Of a stretch of 64,000 nt of DNA, positions 9,706-20,600 are shown in pieces (positions within the stretch are counted from its first letter, which is position 1; the number at the start of each line of letters is the position of its first letter). Location: assembly GCA_951812925.1 (NCBI GenBank), contig OX638371.1:84577697-84641696 (forward strand), in the 5' to 3' direction. The notes under the pieces were generated by a model. It was not told where the DNA came from, did not search any database, and worked only from the letters and a program-made list of their open reading frames with translations. The position numbers were made by a program, and so were the translations under genes. The stretch comes from Calliopum simillimum. Taxonomy: Eukaryota > Arthropoda > Insecta > Diptera > Lauxaniidae.

Positions 9706-11890
9706 ATTACCAAGTAAGAAAAATTATATAAAGAATGAACCAAGTTTCAGGATAGTGTATCCTTATACTATGAATTGAAGCTGATAAAGAGAAACCGAAA
9801 TAAGACAACCAAAAAAAATCGAAAACCAGAAACAAATTAGAGAGTAATCAAATAAGGAAAAACCGATGAATCTGAAAAAGACGACGCGCGAGACGATATT
9901 CAGAAAAAATGAATAAATTTTTTAAGGTACCAAAAAATCTACCCAAACAAAAGCAACGAAGAAATCCTTTTCAGCACTTTGAAAAGACCAAAAGTCAAGC
10001 GTATCTTCAGAAAACAAAGAAATTCTTTTTCGAAGAAAAGACCAAAAAAAAATGTTATAAACAACTGCCCGAAATTTCATAAAATACGAAATAAAATTTT
10101 AACGTAATTTCAATTAGACCGAAAACTTCATACAAAAAAGTTTTTAAGTCTGCTGGATACAATACTTCGCGATAACAAATGCAGCTAGGAAAAATAGCTT
10201 GCAAATGTCCAATGAAAACTTTGAAACTCAAATTAAGTGACGATCTTACGAACCGGAAACTTCGCGACTCAAATGGAAAACAATTGGAATTGTAAGATTA
10301 TGCTATACCGCAGGAAGCGATATAATTTAATCTTCACTTGAATTATTTAATTATTTAAAAAAGTGATTAGAAATTTTTGGATTTTTTTTTTTTTGTTCCT
10401 TTTTTGCTTATTACTATTTTTAATTTTTGGAATTTTAAAGCTCTTAAAGAAATTTTTAATTAAAAAATTTAAATTTTTAACATATATATCACTTTTTTAA
10501 ATAACACTTAAAAAAAGAATTTTGAAATTTTTCAACTCAAAGCGAGATAAAGAAAATACTGCACAATTTTAATGACAATTTTTTCTTTCTTTTTTTTGAA
10601 AATATCTTTGAAATACAAAACTCAGCTAATACAAATATTTTATTTTTAAATTGATTTTAAATATGTTGGTTTCGAAATTTGTTTTGAATTTGTGCAGAAA
10701 TAATTATAATTTATTTTATTTTTTCACAATATTATATTATTATATTTTTGAATTTTCATATAATCATATAAAGTTTCTTGTAAGCCTCAATGCATATAAT
10801 GTTGCTAGAAATGTGTGCATAAAAAGTTCAACGACCTTTGTTTCAAAGTACGGAACAGTATAAGAAATGGAACGAAAAGTTGCTGAAAGAGAGAAATGGA
10901 GATCTTTTTATGAAGTGGAAGTTTCATAAAAAGATGTTGCTAAAACAATTCAAATGTGTCTAGCAATTTCGAAAATGAGAAATGTTGCTAGACCTGGTGA
11001 GAGAGAAGTTCTGACACCTTAAGTCTTAACAGATCTCTTGGAAACAATAAAACTGTATTCGAAAGCGTATGTTAGGCGAAATGTTGAGGGGAAAATTAAG
11101 AATGTATATGCGTATATAATATATAAGTATGTATATTGGAATTACAATATATATAAGTATATAAGAAAAATATGCAACGGAAAAATGGCGGGAAAAAATG
11201 CAGTACCTTGGATTTTTTTTCTTTTATAAAACTTTTTGCTACAAAGTTTTTTATGTTGTAAAATGCAAAATTTCACTTTTCTTTTTTACTTTTTTAAAAT
11301 TTTTAACTTTACTCCTTAGTTTTTTACATTTACTGCATTTAATCCACTTTTGGAACCACTTTATGAACTTTTTTATGATTTTTAATATTTTTACCTTTAA
11401 TTTAAGTTTTCTATCCTCTTTTTCCCGATCTGAATTGCTTTCTTCTTTTAAAATTTATTTTTGTTCACTAATTTCTTTTTAGGTATGGGGGTTTTTCAAT
11501 TTTTAAATGAATTTTTAACACTTTGGGCTTAATTTTTTTCTACTTTTTAGTGCAATTTTTACTCTATTTAAAAGTTTTTAGTTTTTTGTTTCACGAATTT
11601 TTTTTAATTTCTTATTTTTTCGTCGTTTTTTATTACTTTTTCTAACACTACCGACACGCCGATACGAACAGTAGGAGTGGCTCTCAAGAACTAAATTTAC
11701 ATAGAAATAATGCAAACGTACCTTCTTCGAAATTTGAAGACTTAGATGAGAAGTTGGAATCGCTGCTTTGATGAGAATTGGATATGCCGCTTTGTTGAGA
11801 ATTGGACTTGCTGCTCAAATGAAACAAGTTTTGTTGGAGATCTTTCAGAAGTTGGAGACTTAGAGAACAATGAAATCTTTTCCTGAATAT
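9706..11890 (-). other. Long AT-rich leader between the 5' LTR and gag
   Basis: About 2.2 kb without a convincing gene, far longer than most BEL/Pao leaders. It contains long T- and A-runs (10374-10640, 11200-11640). The stretch 10861-11100 looks faintly coding-like but has stops in every frame and I cannot assign it. A 102-residue minus ORF (11684-11992) crosses from the LTR into the leader and has Ser/Asn-rich repeats; it could be an upstream ORF, but nothing supports a function. Confidence 0.5.
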
Positions 11891-11909
11891 CCGGCTCGGA
11901 GATGGACCA
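11891..11909 (-). promoter_or_regulatory. Primer-binding-site-like sequence
   Basis: Two nucleotides inside the 5' LTR the minus strand reads TGGTCCATCTCCGAGCCGG. TGG pairs with a tRNA CCA end, and the flanking TGGTCC and GAGCCGG blocks resemble the 3' end of insect tRNA-Tyr, with a three-base difference in the middle. The tRNA identity is an inference. Confidence 0.55.
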
Positions 11910-11911
11910 AA

Positions 11912-12287
11912 TGAAAACGTGGAAACGTTAGAACGCTGGATGGGAAAAGCCAAAAGATATGAAGTTGTTCTCTGAAATTGATAAAATTCCAAACTCGGAA
12001 AAAGTTTGCAATTTTATTTAGAAATGGAAAAAATGAAAGAATATGGTTTATATTTCAATATGGATTTTATTGAGCGTTGTTCTTACCAATATGGAGTACA
12101 CAGCAAAAGTGAATTGGAGGTCACTTAGATTTAAATTCTATACTAAAGGTTGCAAAATAATGGTTTTAACTACCAACATTGAAAATATTTAAATTCTTAA
12201 AAATCTATAAAATTATTGCCACAGTTTAGGCATCAGCGCAATGTTATGTTAAATGATAAAAAAAGGTGTTGCCATCTGGCATAAACA
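11912..12287 (-). repeat. 5' LTR of the BEL/Pao element
   Basis: A 376-bp near-identical direct copy of 1297-1673 (two substitutions, one A-run length change). It ends TG...CA and abuts the GAAAG duplication at 12288-12292. Transcription should start here on the minus strand; I do not see a clear TATA box. Confidence 0.93.
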
Positions 12288-12427
12288 GAAAGAAACAAAA
12301 ATTATATAAAAATCATTACTTTGAGTGCAATAATTTTAACTCCACTCGAGTAGTAAAAAAATTAAAGTAATTAAAACTAAATTTTGTATGAAAATGGGAG
12401 GTTTAAAGACGTTCCACATATCTTGTC

Positions 12428-12520
12428 ATTAAAGTCTTGGAGTGGTACTCAAAAAATAATGTGATTTAGGTGCTTCGTGAGGCAAATCCGCCAAATTGTC
12501 CAGAACTCAGGCCAAAATAG
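12428..12520 (+). pseudogene. Relic of a DD37E-type transposase
   Basis: The plus-strand frame from 12428 reads IKVLEWYSKNNVI, then a stop, then VLREANPPNCPELRPK. This matches the catalytic-core stretch of the transposase at 45.8-46.8 kb (IKWYKSNNVNF ... NANPPNCPQLRP). Flanking sequence to about 12700 is too decayed to bound the element. Confidence 0.7.
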
Positions 12521-12899
12521 CAAGGATGCTTAAGATTTTCGAGAATATTGGAGTTTAGTTTGGTTTAAAATTTTACGTACGGAATAAAAATGGTGGTTTA
12601 AAAGTGAGTTTCAGTTTTAATAAAGGACCACTTGTTTCAGATGTTTTTTGAGTTTTGTTTCGGAAAGTCCTTTTTAAAATAATAAAGTAATATTTACTGT
12701 AATTTGCTTTTATTTCATACACGTAAGGCAAATTATGCTTTCAGCCAGAAAAATGTGTACCATGTTTGCTTTATAATTTTTTACAGAGAGAAAAACATTG
12801 TCAAAAGTGGCGCGTTGCTAAATAAAATACAAAAAAAAACTATATATGGGCAAATCCGAAAAAAAGTCAACCAAGAGAAAAATTAGAAAGTTGCCGTAA

Positions 12900-13200
12900 A
12901 AGTGCATTTTGCCACTAGGTGAGTGGTATTGCCCACTTAATAACTTAAGGTTTTTAATTTGCTTTCTAAGGGTTCCATCCCCATTCCGAGTTTCCTAAAA
13001 ATTGGTCCACCGGTTTAGCCGCGGCAATGCATTTCGCCTTTAGGGGCGTGGCACTGGCAGTTACATAACAAAGCGGCTTTAATAAGGTTGCATTCCAAAT
13101 TTCATAAAAATCGATGCAGTGGTTGAGCTGCAACAGCGTTTTTTTACCGTGAGATGCGGTGCCAAGAAAAAATTTCACTTTTGTGTGCACTGCACTTCTT
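12900..13200. repeat. Relic of a dispersed 'gcgtggcac' repeat
   Basis: The blocks TTCCATCCCCATTCCGAGTT, ATTGGTCCACCGGTTTAGCC and AGGGGCGTGGCAC resemble the decayed blocks of INE-1/Helentron-like DNA elsewhere in the window. No termini are visible. Short ORFs across it are not genes. Confidence 0.35.
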
Positions 13201-13308
13201 TACAAACTTTTCCACAAATAAATCAAGCTAATATAAAATGTTTAAGTTAGTTGGAAAGGGGCTGGATCAACTTTCGATAGCCTATGTATATATATAAAAT
13301 AAAAATTG

Positions 13309-13692
13309 TAACGTTCGCAACGTAACGTGCGCAACACACAAAAGTTAAATTTTTGTACGAACGGAGGACTCTTTGATTCCCTCAAAAGCAGTTTCGATAT
13401 GCTCAAATATTCTTCTTTCTTTGGAGGATTTTGCTTTTTTCGTTTGTACTGAAAAATTCGCAAAAAATTTTGAAAATGTAAATTGATCTCCACAACGACT
13501 TCTGTTTTTTGTAACGTGCGAATAGCACTTTATGCACGATTATATTGTAACTGATACAAGCTAGGAAATATTTTTAAATGCCTTCTAAAAGTACTCTCAA
13601 AGGGCAACATACCACTGCAGGTAAATTAAGAATTTAACATTCAGAGCGCCTTCAGTATTTAAAAATATGCGTACAAATGTAACGTTCGCAAC
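13309..13692. repeat. Cluster of GTAACGTTCGCAAC motifs
   Basis: GTAACGTTCGCAAC occurs near 13310 and 13677, with GTAACGTGCGCAAC near 13323 and GTAACGTGCGAA near 13512, all in the same direction. The surrounding DNA is otherwise plain. It may be a small element bounded by the two outer copies. Confidence 0.45.
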
Positions 13693-14129
13693 GCAGGATT
13701 AGCCCATATGGGTGATTCTTAGATAACTGTGCTTTTTCGAGTTGTAAAATTGGCAAATAATTTTTTTGGATTTTTGCAAGTTTCTTCATGCTATCTTGTG
13801 TAAACACACTCTTAAAACTCACCTTTTAAGTAGATCAACAACAAGTGTGAATTTACGGCTTTAAGGTCGAAATTAAGAAATTTTGCTGCCACGTTTGTGA
13901 CCAAATTGCCACGTTTGTGACATTTTAGCCACAGTATGGAAAAATTATGGTTTTGAAGCGTTTTGATGAGAGATATATTGCATATAATGACAAATTTACA
14001 CTTCAAGACTAATTTTGCAACAGTGTCATGTCTCCGGTGGTCCATTTTTTTTAAACCCTACGGCCCTAAAGATCAACTATGGTTCCCTGTCCTCTGTTTG
14101 AATAGCCGTTTATGATGGATTAGGATCTC

Positions 14130-14945
14130 CTAATTACGAATCTGATCTTAATTTTTTTCTATTACATAAGTATCCTTAGTTATCCTTGCTCAAAAGTGAA
14201 AAAATCACAGTTTTGACATCTACTTAACTAAAACAGCAACAAGTAAAATTAATTTTTGTCAATGGATTCAGACAGCCGAATTATCAACAAGACAAAATTT
14301 ACCGTTTTTCAATTGGATTCCCAGTTTCCGAGTTATAAGCCTTTAAAAAAAGGATTCCTCTCAATAACACACAAAGGACCGAAAAATTAACAAAAATGGT
14401 AAGTTTTATTATTTTTACCAGAAATATATTTTATCACGAAAATTTTAAGCCCTTGCAGACTAAAATCGGATGAAAAAATAAGGCTCTATTGTAGATTTAG
14501 TGAATGAACAGATGAAATTTTGATTCTGTGAATTTGCAAAGTAGTAGTTTAGTAGGCTTATTCACTAAATCTAGAATAGAGCTGTCATTTTTCATGCGAT
14601 TATGGTCTGCAAAGTCACGAAATTTTTGTAATTAAATATGTTATTGATAAAAATAATAAAACTTGATTTTTTGTAACTTTTCGGTCTCGAAAAATCCTTT
14701 GTATGTTATCGAAAGATGTCCTTAATTTAAACGCTTATAACTCGGAAGCTAAGAATCCAATTGAAAAACGGTAAATTATGTCTTGTTGACAATAAATTTG
14801 GCTGTCTGAATCCATTGACAAAAATTAATTTTATTTGATGTTGTTTTTGTTCTATAGCTTTAAGTAGATGTCAAAACAGTGATTTTTTCACTTTTGAGCA
14901 AGGATAACTCAGGATTCTGATGGTGTAGAAAAATTTTTGTATTAA
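14130..14945. repeat. Foldback with about 380-bp arms
   Basis: Left arm about 14130-14510, right arm about 14555-14945. The arms pair through TTATCCTTGCTCAAAAGTGA / TCACTTTTGAGCAAGGATAA, TTGTCAATGGATTCAGACAG and GTAGATTTAGTGAAT-type blocks near the loop. Mismatches are scattered, so it is not a recent perfect palindrome. Confidence 0.8.
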
Positions 14946-14961
14946 AAACATAATTAATAGC

Positions 14962-15487
14962 GGTGCCGTGACATAATCCCCACGGACATAATCCCCATTC
15001 ACGATATGGGGATTATGTCCGCAAGTAATTCGGACATAATCCCCATTTTTTCAATGGGGATTATGTCCGCAAGTGTTTCGGACATGATCCCCAGGAAAAA
15101 ACGGACATAGTCCCCATAACGGCCGCGAATCAGTCTTTAATATATCCAACACCTAGTTTGCTAGCCACAGTAATTTTTCATAAGAGTAGGGGTAAGTGGG
15201 CGGCCTGCGGCCGCAGCTCAGGATTTAAAACTCCCAAAAATCCAACACCGGCTTCGCGGATCAGTCCATAACATCCAACACTATATAAATTTTTTAAATG
15301 GATTATTGCAAAAATTTTCTTCAATCTTAATTAAATTTTTCGGACATAACCCCCATTGGGATTATGTCCGAAAAATTTGCGGACATAACCCCCATGGCCA
15401 AAATGGGGATTATGACCGAAAAATTTTCGGACATAATCCCCATTTACGAAATGGGGATTATGTCCGTTGGGATTATGTCCGGTAACC
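14962..15487. mobile_element. Nested MITE made of alternating GGACATAATCCCCAT motifs
   Basis: A 526-bp insert flanked by a perfect 9-bp duplication ATTAATAGC at 14953-14961 and 15488-15496. Terminal repeats pair GGTGCCG..GACATAATCCC with GGTTACCGGACATAATCCC. Fourteen copies of the motif, in both directions, form two clusters (14970-15115 and about 15339-15481), each able to fold into several hairpins. The centre (15120-15260) is locally GC-rich and contains GCGGCCTGCGGCCGC and two CGCG-ATCAGTC blocks. The 9-bp duplication hints at a Mutator-like element; if the true length is 8, hAT. Confidence 0.8.
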
Positions 15488-16454
15488 ATTAATAGCCTTC
15501 AACTAAACATCTGTACTTATACTCAAACTATATATGAAATATGTTTTTTTGCAGACTGATAAAAAGTGCCACGTTTGTGACATTTTTGATGCGCCACGTT
15601 TGTGACATTTTTGCAGTTTATCGCTCATTGTAAAGCACGCTTTTGAGTTCAAGATTTTTCCGAAAGAATTTGGGGTCATGTCTGCAAATCCTACAAAAAA
15701 ATTGTTTCATGCATAAAATAAAATGTCCTACCTGGGAGTGCCGAGTGCCACGTTTGTGACCATAATTTTTAGAAAAAACGGTTTTTGTTTATAAAATGCC
15801 CTATAAAACGCAAACAGATTTCTTTTTGGACGCGTTCGGACATGATGACGTTTGGGTGATGGATAGTGATCAGAATTAATGCATGTGTATTGCAATCTAT
15901 TGACTGAAACAGTAGTACCATGCAGTAGTAGCATAATGCTTTTAAGAAATTTTTTTTTCCAAAACTAGGGGACAGTTTTCAATTCGAAATTGTGCCCTCT
16001 AAAAATTATTTAAAACTGCAGATGAGCTCAGAATATTGTAGCCTTAAGTATTTACTTAACATGTGTAGTAACTTGTTTTCTGTTCCATTTCCGTTTTTTG
16101 GTAGTTTTTTATCGTTTTGTGTATAAAAAGTAGGGGTAGGACATGCCACGTTTGTGACATTTGGGGTATATTTGCAAACTTCCACAATAGACCAATAATT
16201 ATTTGGTGGTAAAATTGATCCGCTCTATTAGAAAAACATAGTTTCTAACTTATAGCGTAATTTTTTGTTAAAAAAAAGCCTACTGTATAGGTGAAATCTC
16301 CAGAGGACACAAAAAGTACAGTTATCTGAGAATCACCCATATATTTTTTATTATTTTTTAATTCTCATATTTTCCGGTCAAAAACAATGAAACTGATATT
16401 ATTTTCTTTTTTAATTTTCAATTTTTGCTTTAAGTAAATATTTTTTTGTTTGGT

Positions 16455-16524
16455 ATTTGGGAAATTTGAACCTGAAACTTGTCGTGTGATAGATGCGGTC
16501 GGTAACGAACTCAGCCACTCGCAT
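16455..16524 (-). repeat. tRNA-like (SINE-type) sequence
   Basis: The minus strand has a box-A-like TGGCTGAGTTCGTTACCGA followed by a box-B-like GGTTCAAATTTCC. No canonical cloverleaf can be drawn, so it is tRNA-derived rather than a tRNA gene. An inverted repeat of TTTGTTGCTGATTTGGATTT lies just to the right (16571-16676). Confidence 0.45.
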
Positions 16525-16815
16525 TATTATTATGAGTTTGACTAAAAGTCAGTTTGTTTCTTGTCAGTTACATTTTGTTGCTGATTTGGATTTAACAGCG
16601 CTTGGAAATCAGCGTTGCTAAATAAGTTTCAACCACGTTCCTGGAGCGTTGTTAAATCCAAATCAGCAACAAAAAGTAGTTAAAACACCACGAACGTGGT
16701 AGAAAGTCATTTAGCAATGCAAGTTATGCTTTTTTTCTTCGCTCAGTGTAGTCAAAATAATTATGATAAGACAGACATTTGCTTAATATGTATATAACTT
16801 TCATGCCTCTTCATC

Positions 16816-16912
16816 ATATAGATCAGTGTTGCAGAGATCTAGCAAGTTTATAATTATGAGTAAAAATGATACATTTCTATCATACGGACGGCCCCGGTTC
16901 GAGTTCTAGTGC
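16816..16912 (+). repeat. tRNA-like (SINE-type) sequence
   Basis: A box-A-like ATAGATCAGTGTTGCAGAGA at 16818 and a box-B-like GGTTCGAGTTC at 16896. A related partial copy with the same downstream AGCAAGTTT..AATT..AGTAAAAAT block lies at 17698-17752, on the other side of the hAT-type MITE. Confidence 0.45.
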
Positions 16913-16994
16913 GATGAGTTTGTTGTTTTTTGTTTGAAAAAAAAAAAACATGTTTTATTTTATTTTAATTTATAATTCTAGTAAGTATATTTAT

Positions 16995-17639
16995 TAGGGT
17001 GGGCCGATTTGAAAACTGATCTCGGCTACCCCCCTATGTGAAAGTTCATTCAATTCTATGAATACTTGCCCAAGGAACTATACCTCTACGTTCAACTTTA
17101 GTTCGGCGCATTTTCAATTGAAAATCCGGTAAAATTTGCAACTGAAAATGCGCCGAACTAAAGTTGAACGTAGAGGTATGGTTCCTTGTGCAAGTATTCA
17201 TAGAATTGAATGAACTTTCAGCCTAGGTTAGTGTTTTGTTTGAAAAAATTCATCCAAAAATATGAATCGTTTATTTTGAAAGTCTGTCATAATAATCGGC
17301 TATTTGACCCATATTACTTTTTTAAATATATGGCATCAATTCCACACCATCAAGTAAACTTTTTATGTAAACAGAACCCAATTTAATTGATTACTGATAG
17401 AATATCAGCCAAATCATATGATGACATTACTTTTGTCTTTATAAAAATTTTTAAAATTTAGTATGAAAATAAAAAAAAATATTGATGAATGGTAAAATTT
17501 TCGACCAAAAATGCGCCGAACTAAAGTTGAACACAGAGGTATAGTTCCTTGGGCAAATATTCATAGAATTAAATGAACTTTCACATAGGGGGGTAGCCGA
17601 GGTCGATAAAATTTCCTCCATACAATTTGGGTCACCCTA
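16995..17639. mobile_element. hAT-type MITE with long TIRs
   Basis: A 645-bp element starting TAGGGTGGGCC and ending GGGTCACCCTA, with about 125-bp inverted repeats at 16995-17126 and 17505-17639. It is flanked by an 8-bp duplication ATATTTAT / ATATTCAT with one mismatch. A third, internal inverted copy of the subterminal part lies at 17137-17224, so the left end alone can also fold. No ORF. Confidence 0.8.
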
Positions 17640-20600
17640 ATATTCATCTATGAACAGACATTTTCCTAATATATAAATTTAATTCCCCTTTATTATAAAG
17701 GTCAGTGGTGTAGACGTCAAGCAAGTTTGTAATTGTAAGTAAAAATAATATTTTATGTGAATTATTTATCTGAATTTACTAAACCAGAAAGGTAGAATTT
17801 ATTTTATTGGGGAGTTGTCACTATATTGACTTAAAATTCTAGTAAAATTTGCTAAAAATTAAGCAGCATGAAATACTTTTTTTTCTCAGTGCGCAGTCGA
17901 ATTAAATAATTCAATTCGATTTAATATAAATTATTCGACTTTTGGCTTTAAATTTTAAAGAAATAACTTGGCTGAAATAATGTTTAAAAAAGTGAAGCAA
18001 CATTTAAAAAAAAATAAATAAAAAAACAAAGATCTCCAAGAGCTCGAAATTTTTCACACTCGATGGTTACTGATTGACAGCTGTTCTGCCGTTGGCGGCC
18101 ATTTGTTTTAACTTAGCTGGGTGGTGTTGTTGCAAGCATACATACATGTTGTTGTTGTTGCTGTTGTTGTCACTGTTGTCATTTCCATTTTTGTTGTCGA
18201 AGTTTGTCATTTTGTTTTTTTTTTTTTCTTTTTGTTGCTTTTGTGGACACTGAATGTGGCTGTCACTTGAGTAGACAGTGGTTTTGTTCAGCTAACCGTC
18301 AGAGAACCCACACATACGCACTTAAACAAGCATATGTACATATATGCGCCATAGAATTTGAATGACATCGTTTGATAGTTACAAAACACAACAACATAAT
18401 AATAACAATAACAATTTTATACAATTTTTTTTCTTTTTTTTCTTATTTTGGGCGCTTTTGCAAAACTGCAAGGCTCTGTTTGTCCAACTGTCCTATTGTA
18501 CATGAAAATGGCAAGCATTCATTTAACTTTATTATGGAGCATAAAATCAGAAATAATGCGACAGACAGAATATCGAATAGAATACATGTGGTGGTTTGAA
18601 CTAAACAGCCAGCATTAGTTAAAGTTATTACATACTTACAAAGAAAAAACTTTAGATATGTATAAGTTAAGTCGAACAGTACAAGTTGATATCTTCAAAC
18701 TAATAATAAACTGAACATCAGCTGCCCGAATCAAAGAGGGCGAAACTGCAAAAGAGATTTAACTTTTTGGATGAAGGCAATATACGATGACAGTCGTCGA
18801 TTTTCAGAAAAAACTTACTAACCAACTTTCCGCCCTTTTAAAGACAAGAAAGAAATTTCTTAACGTTTGCTTTTTTTGTGAAATCGTTAGACCCTAAGCA
18901 AATTTTCTCCATTAGAAGCCATAACAAAGAGTTCAAAATTGCAGTTGAACTCCTTAAAGAGGGCATAATAGTACTCAGCCTAAACTTTAATTCGTCTCTC
19001 TTCCTTGAAGAACACTTACTATGTCAATAGTTACACGGGAGATTATTTCAAATTTCGGAAGTGTAGCTTCTTACTATCTAAAGAACAAAATGGAAGTATC
19101 CTTTGGTTTGCAAGGAAAGCCAAGTATCGGATGAGTTCTGGAAAAAAATCAAAATCAACGCAAAAGATCGAATTCGTTTATGAAATTTTTTGTCTAACGG
19201 ACTGAGTTGCAGAAAAAGAAGGACAAAACATTGCTAAATAAGATTATGATAGTATCAGCTCAGAAAAATTGCACTGATTTCTGCTTATTTTTTGATTAAA
19301 TGTGTTTGCCTGCCTAGATCAGAAACTTTTCCTTCAGCGTTTCTATCTTTTGTTTTATATCGCACATTTCTTGCATATTTCATTTCATTTCACTTTATTC
19401 TTTTTTCCTTTCCGCTATGAATGTATTGTAATGCTTTAGCAGAGTGCTTCCTTCCGACATGTCATCAAAAATAATGCGAACAAGTGCTGCCAAATTAGTT
19501 GTAATTTCTTCATGCACACATGAACACAAAGAAATTTATATATGTACGTATAGAGATAGCTAAGTATGTATATGCAACTATTATTGTTCACATATGTCGG
19601 TATGTATTTTGTATTAAACATTATTAAATTTTATAGCCTGGAGTTTTGGAGAAAAATTTTTTATTTTTTTTTTTCTTTAAGTTTCGTTTTTGGCAACAGC
19701 TAACGAAAATAAGACAGCCAAACATTAAAAGTTATTTGGCAATATGCTACGCCTAAAAATAGACTAACATTAAGCAAGAAGAAATGGTACTCTTATATAC
19801 TTAAATAATGACATATTGAAGTTTATTTAAGAAGGAATAAAATCGTTTTTTCCAACATTTTTATTTTAAGTTGTTGCAGGCTCTTGAAGTCATTTTCAAA
19901 ATAAGTGCTGGAACCTGAAAATAAATCGTGATGAAGAAGACGACAATGAAAACTAAAATAAGTATTTGTAGTTTTTTTGTGTAGAAAATTTAAAAAATTT
20001 CACAAAAATAAGACTAGTCAAATCAGATACTGGATATATGTATATATGAGTCTTGAACTAATGAACATATGTTAAATTTTAAACACGTTGTCTTAAAGGA
20101 GTTAAATAAAATTTTTAGTTGAAAACTGAACAATATTTCAACAAATGAAAAAGAAAAAATATTTTTTTTAGAAAAATCGGTGAAAATAAAAGTTTTAATA
20201 AATAAACTGATTAACCCGAATGACAAAAGTTATATTATGAACTGAAAAATATATTTTCGATGTGAAATCATTGATTAATCAGTAGTTAATTAGAGATTTT
20301 TTATGAAAAACACCTCTTTCTAGAAAAAATTTTGATTTGAACTTTTTGTATGGGGTGTTGAACCAATCCAGCAAAACGGTTAACACCACTGAATTCCCCA
20401 TGCCCGAATTAGGTAAGAATGACCTATTTCGCGGGATACCAAATTTTCAAATAGTACAGTGTAATCAGTTAATGACAAAAGATATTCCTTACTCGAATTA
20501 TTTGCTTTTACCAATTTTTATTTTTGTATCTAACACATCGTTTTATTCGAGCAAATTTCGCTCAATTTCCCTTATTGCTTTAATATCATTGCTTCAGTTT

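Larger units (their letters stand above)
1297..12287 (-). mobile_element. Complete BEL/Pao-type LTR retrotransposon, about 11 kb, interrupted by a hAT element
   Basis: Two near-identical repeats of 377 and 376 bp bound the element. In the minus-strand reading each starts TGTTTATGCC and ends CGTTTTCA. The element is flanked by a perfect 5-bp duplication GAAAG at 1292-1296 and 12288-12292, as expected for BEL/Pao integrases. Domain order is gag (DUF1759-like plus zinc knuckles), retropepsin, RT, RNase H, integrase; this order and the gag type identify BEL/Pao. The LTRs differ at two substitutions and one A-run indel, so insertion was recent in evolutionary terms. The copy is broken by a 1590-bp insertion at the gag/protease joint and by one TGA between RNase H and integrase. 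An extra ORF3 lies between integrase and the 3' LTR. The internal region is unusually long because of a 2.2-kb leader, the hAT insert and ORF3. Confidence 0.93.
13710..16338. mobile_element. 2.6-kb TIR element carrying a foldback and a nested MITE
   Basis: The ends read GGGTGATTCTTAGATAACTG at the left and its near-complement at the right (one T/C difference in the first 20), continuing to a CTTTTT block. Both ends abut ATAT (13706-13709, 16339-16342), so the duplication is either ATAT or TA with the terminal T counted in the element. Six direct copies of GCCACGTTTGTGAC lie at 13888, 13908, 15568, 15593, 15747 and 16145. No transposase ORF remains. I do not assign a superfamily. Confidence 0.7.

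Noticed and set aside
11684..11992. 102-codon ORF across the 5' LTR and leader
   Set aside because: It crosses the LTR boundary, is Ser/Asn-rich by local repeats, and has no homologous motif; kept only as a possible upstream ORF.
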